Below are positions 3,614-5,748 of a stretch of DNA of 5,748 nucleotides, piece by piece. This DNA is from an uncultured Candidatus Melainabacteria bacterium (lineage in GTDB: Bacteria; Cyanobacteriota; Vampirovibrionia; Gastranaerophilales; Gastranaerophilaceae). A program made the position numbers and the translations under genes. The notes beneath the pieces are model-generated. The model was not told the origin of the DNA, did no database searches, and saw nothing but the letters and a program-made list of their open reading frames with translations. Within the stretch, counting starts at the first letter, position 1, and every line of letters starts with the position of its first letter. The DNA lies in NCBI GenBank assembly GCA_934675225.1, contig CAKUQA010000098.1, forward strand, positions 1-5,748, read 5' to 3'.

Positions 3614-5431
3614 ATGGTTCTCGAGATTAATCAGATTACAGGAAAGTATATTAGTAAACTTGAACAAAAGAAGTTTTTAAATGTTGTTAAGTTGAAAGAT
3701 GCAACATCTTCAGTAAAACAAGCTGTAGAAGAAGTTGGAGAAATTGCTAAAAAAGATATTATTGACGCAGTTGAACCATTAAAAAATAAAATTGCGCAAA
3801 AAGACGAATTTATTACAAGTCAAAAAAATGCAAATAAAATATTGCAAAATCAAAATGATAACCTAAACCAGACAAATTCTGCTTTACAATCAAAACTTGA
3901 AGGACAAATATCTGAAAATCAAACTTTGCATGCTGAAAACGAAAAATTACAAACAGAACTAAAAAAAGAAAAAAATGTAAATCAAATTTCACAAGAACAA
4001 AAACAGAAATTACATGATGAGAATTCGTCGCTTCAAACAACATTGAAGAAATATAAAAATATTGTAAAAGAGGCATATAGGCAAGGTATAACGTCCGAAA
4101 TCAGAGAACAAAAATCTGTAATTGCAAATATTCTAACTAGTTTAATTCAAAATAAAAAAACAATTTCAAAGCCAAAAGAAAATCCTAAAATTGTTATGTC
4201 TAAAATGCCTAGCATAAAAGCTGAACCAGTGATTGCAAAACCAGAAGGAATTGTTAAGCCAGTCATGCTCAAAATGCCTAACATAAAAACAGAACCAGCA
4301 ATCGCAAAAACAAAAGAAAATGTTGAGCTTGTTATGACCAAAATGACTAACATAAAAACAAAACCGGTGATTACAAAAACAAGGCCAAGTACTACCATTT
4401 CAGCAAAAGCTCCTATAATAAAAGAAGAAATTATATCTAAAATTAGAGAAGAACGAAAAAATCAGGTTTTAGATAAAAAACGAATGAATGTTGCAACTCA
4501 ATTAATTAAAGATATTCTTGGAGATATGCAAACTTATGACTTTAAAGGAATTTCAGAACAGTACAAGAAACTAAACAATAACAAAAATTTTGGAAAAATT
4601 GCGAATGATAATTCTTTAAAAATTTCTAATTGTATAGCTGGATTTGGATATTCAGGAATAGAGGGGCCTTTTATAAGATTTATAGACCAAAACGACAAAG
4701 ATTTTTTAACTATACATTTTGATGCAATGAACCATTCTATTGGAATAAGAATATATGATGAAAATGGGCTACCAATGGTTACTTCAAAAATAAAAAACGG
4801 AGTAGTTAAAGAACTAAGAGTTCGTTTTAATAACGTAAAACACATAGCAGAACCAGAAGTTTTATATGACAATGCATTAAACAGTTATGCTCAAAACGTA
4901 ATAAATCAAGCCAAAAAAAGTACTACATCCAAAGCTTACACAGAAAAAGAATACCGACAATCTATATATAACTATGATTATAACTATAAAACAAACACGG
5001 TAGATTATTATACTCCTAACAAGTTAAACCTTGTTTCTGAATACTTTGTTAATAATAAAAATGTTTCTACATATATTGCCAATCCTATAGATGGAAAACT
5101 TGAAAAAGAATTTAGGATAGGTGGCAACGGATTTGAAAGAAATAAGAAGGTATATGAGATAGATGGAATTAGCAGTATTACAAAATTCAAACAAGATAAC
5201 AAAACTTTTTCTATAGACTATCATTTGTATCCAGAAAATAAACGTTTGGGCTTACAGAGCTTATATGATAAAAAAGTTGAAAATAAAAACCAACATCAGA
5301 AAACATCTTATGAAAAAACAAATTACGGACTAATTAACCACCCTTTAACTTCTGGATTTTCGTTTTTTGATTTAACTCAACATGGCATTAAACCTTGGGA
5401 TTTCAGTATGCTAAATAATTATATCAAGTAG
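3614..5431 (+). CDS. Unrecognised 605-residue coiled-coil protein with three 23-residue tandem repeats
   Basis: ATG 3614 is chosen because AGGA (3602-3605) lies 8 bases before it; the in-frame TTG at 3608 is only 2 bases from that site. No signal peptide or membrane segment is visible, so it is probably cytoplasmic. Residues about 54-155 are rich in Gln, Lys, Glu, Asn and Leu with heptad-like spacing, consistent with a long coiled coil. Residues 186-254 are three tandem 23-residue repeats (K-P/T-x-E-x-x-x-x-V-M-x-K-M-x-x-I-K-x-x-P). A charged helical stretch follows (about 270-325), then a C-terminal region with alternating hydrophobic residues and many Tyr, Asn and Gly (about 336-560) that looks beta-rich. 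The protein is Lys-rich, with a single Cys (C340). I recognise no catalytic motif and assign no function. It may be a scaffold or structural protein. It lies beside a tRNA-end duplication, so horizontal origin is possible. Confidence 0.85.
   Translation: MVLEINQITGKYISKLEQKKFLNVVKLKDATSSVKQAVEEVGEIAKKDIIDAVEPLKNKIAQKDEFITSQKNANKILQNQNDNLNQTNSALQSKLEGQISENQTLHAENEKLQTELKKEKNVNQISQEQKQKLHDENSSLQTTLKKYKNIVKEAYRQGITSEIREQKSVIANILTSLIQNKKTISKPKENPKIVMSKMPSIKAEPVIAKPEGIVKPVMLKMPNIKTEPAIAKTKENVELVMTKMTNIKTKPVITKTRPSTTISAKAPIIKEEIISKIREERKNQVLDKKRMNVATQLIKDILGDMQTYDFKGISEQYKKLNNNKNFGKIANDNSLKISNCIAGFGYSGIEGPFIRFIDQNDKDFLTIHFDAMNHSIGIRIYDENGLPMVTSKIKNGVVKELRVRFNNVKHIAEPEVLYDNALNSYAQNVINQAKKSTTSKAYTEKEYRQSIYNYDYNYKTNTVDYYTPNKLNLVSEYFVNNKNVSTYIANPIDGKLEKEFRIGGNGFERNKKVYEIDGISSITKFKQDNKTFSIDYHLYPENKRLGLQSLYDKKVENKNQHQKTSYEKTNYGLINHPLTSGFSFFDLTQHGIKPWDFSMLNNYIK
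4169..4375 (+). repeat. Three tandem 69-bp coding repeats
   Basis: Units at 4169-4237, 4238-4306 and 4307-4375 encode residues 186-208, 209-231 and 232-254 of the coiled-coil protein. The shared core is V-M-x-K-M-x-x-I-K-x-x-P. The DNA is also similar between units (for example AAAATGCCTAACATAAAA against AAAATGACTAACATAAAA), which suggests fairly recent tandem duplication. A fourth partial unit may start at 4376 (AAA ACA AGG CCA) but soon diverges. Confidence 0.9.
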
Positions 5432-5459
5432 ATATTGAATTATTTGTTGGAGGAATATT

Positions 5460-5748
5460 TTGGAAATTTGTAAAGCAAGGCTGAACGATATAGAAACCAT
5501 TATGGGTGTATATAACCATGCAAGAAATTTTATGGTGCAAGCTGGCAACGCAACTCAATGGGGAAACGGTTATCCTCAAAAAAAGTTGATTGAACAAGAT
5601 ATTAAGCAAGGTAATTTTTATATTTGCAAAAATGATGGACATATTTCTGCCGTGTTTTGCTTTTTTGTAGGAGAAGAACCTTCATACAAACAAATTTTTG
5701 ACGGTGCATGGTTGAATAATGAGGCTTATGGGGGAATTCATAGAATAG
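5460..5748 (+). CDS. GNAT-family N-acetyltransferase, N-terminal part (3' end outside window)
   Basis: 96 codons are open to the window edge with no stop. The start is TTG 5460, placed 5 bases after a strong GGAGGA at 5449-5454; no ATG lies nearby in frame. The N-terminus (E-I-C-K-A-R-L-N-D-I-E-T-I-M) is the typical first strand and helix of GNAT enzymes. Further motifs N-x-x-Q-W-G-N-G-Y-P (residues 30-39), F-Y-I-C-K-N-D-G and D-G-A-W-L-N-N-E-A-Y-G-x-I-H-R match a common small bacterial GNAT subfamily as I remember it. These transfer acetyl from acetyl-CoA to an amine, here of unknown identity. The acetyl-CoA pyrophosphate-binding loop lies beyond the window. It follows the coiled-coil gene by 28 bases with no terminator, so co-transcription is likely. 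Confidence 0.85.
   Translation, partial: MEICKARLNDIETIMGVYNHARNFMVQAGNATQWGNGYPQKKLIEQDIKQGNFYICKNDGHISAVFCFFVGEEPSYKQIFDGAWLNNEAYGGIHRI

Noticed and set aside
3485..3667. Minus-strand 60-codon open frame across the second tRNA-end repeat
   Set aside because: It overlaps the start of the well-supported coiled-coil gene, has no ribosome binding site, and its product resembles nothing known to me.
3813..4076. Minus-strand open frame opposite the coiled coil
   Set aside because: Phe/Leu-rich composition is the expected shadow of Lys/Gln/Asn/Glu codons, with no start signal or recognisable domain.
4169..4375. Possible CRISPR-like array from the regular 69-base periodicity
   Set aside because: The units are contiguous, diverged and in frame, with no spacers; they are coding repeats.
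4147..4398. Minus-strand open frame with hydrophobic repeats
   Set aside because: It is the antisense of the three tandem coding repeats; the apparent hydrophobic periodicity comes from complementing Lys/Ile/Met codons, and there is no ribosome binding site.
5424..5642. Minus-strand open frame near the window end
   Set aside because: It lies opposite the acetyltransferase, whose protein motifs and strong ribosome binding site are clear.

Overview
The window is AT-rich (about 30% G+C by eye) and all clear genes lie on the + strand. The genes are tightly packed. Two have good Shine-Dalgarno sequences (AGGA, GGAGGA), one of them with a TTG start, and the tRNA has no encoded CCA. This fits a low-GC bacterium, perhaps gut-associated (a Gastranaerophilales/Vampirovibrionia-like or clostridial lineage), but nothing here fixes the phylum.

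Layout. (a) 1-358 is the 3' end of a gene resembling a DegT/DnrJ-type PLP-dependent sugar aminotransferase, followed by a weak A/T hairpin. (b) 394-3212 is a compact three-gene block: an exported calcineurin-like metallophosphoesterase, an OmpR/PhoB-type response regulator 7 bases later, and a membrane sensor histidine kinase that starts 59 bases inside the regulator gene. It reads as one operon in which an extracytoplasmic phosphoesterase accompanies a two-component system. The stimulus is unknown; phosphate or envelope sensing is only a guess. (c) 3213-3613 has no protein gene. It holds tRNA-Gln(CUG), then about 137 bases of unusually GC-rich and strongly self-complementary sequence (two long imperfect hairpins and a GC palindrome), then a second copy of the tRNA 3' end, then a short leader with a -10-like box and a hairpin just before a ribosome binding site. 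The tRNA-end duplication has the form of an integration footprint (attL/attR). (d) 3614-5431 encodes a 605-residue protein I do not recognise: long coiled coil, three tandem 23-residue repeats, and a C-terminal region with beta-rich character. (e) 5460 to the window end is the start of a GNAT-family N-acetyltransferase, 28 bases downstream and probably co-transcribed.

The parts most worth following up are the tRNA-flanked structured segment at 3339-3522 and the unrecognised repeat-containing coiled-coil gene next to it. Whether they form one mobile or regulatory unit cannot be decided from this window.
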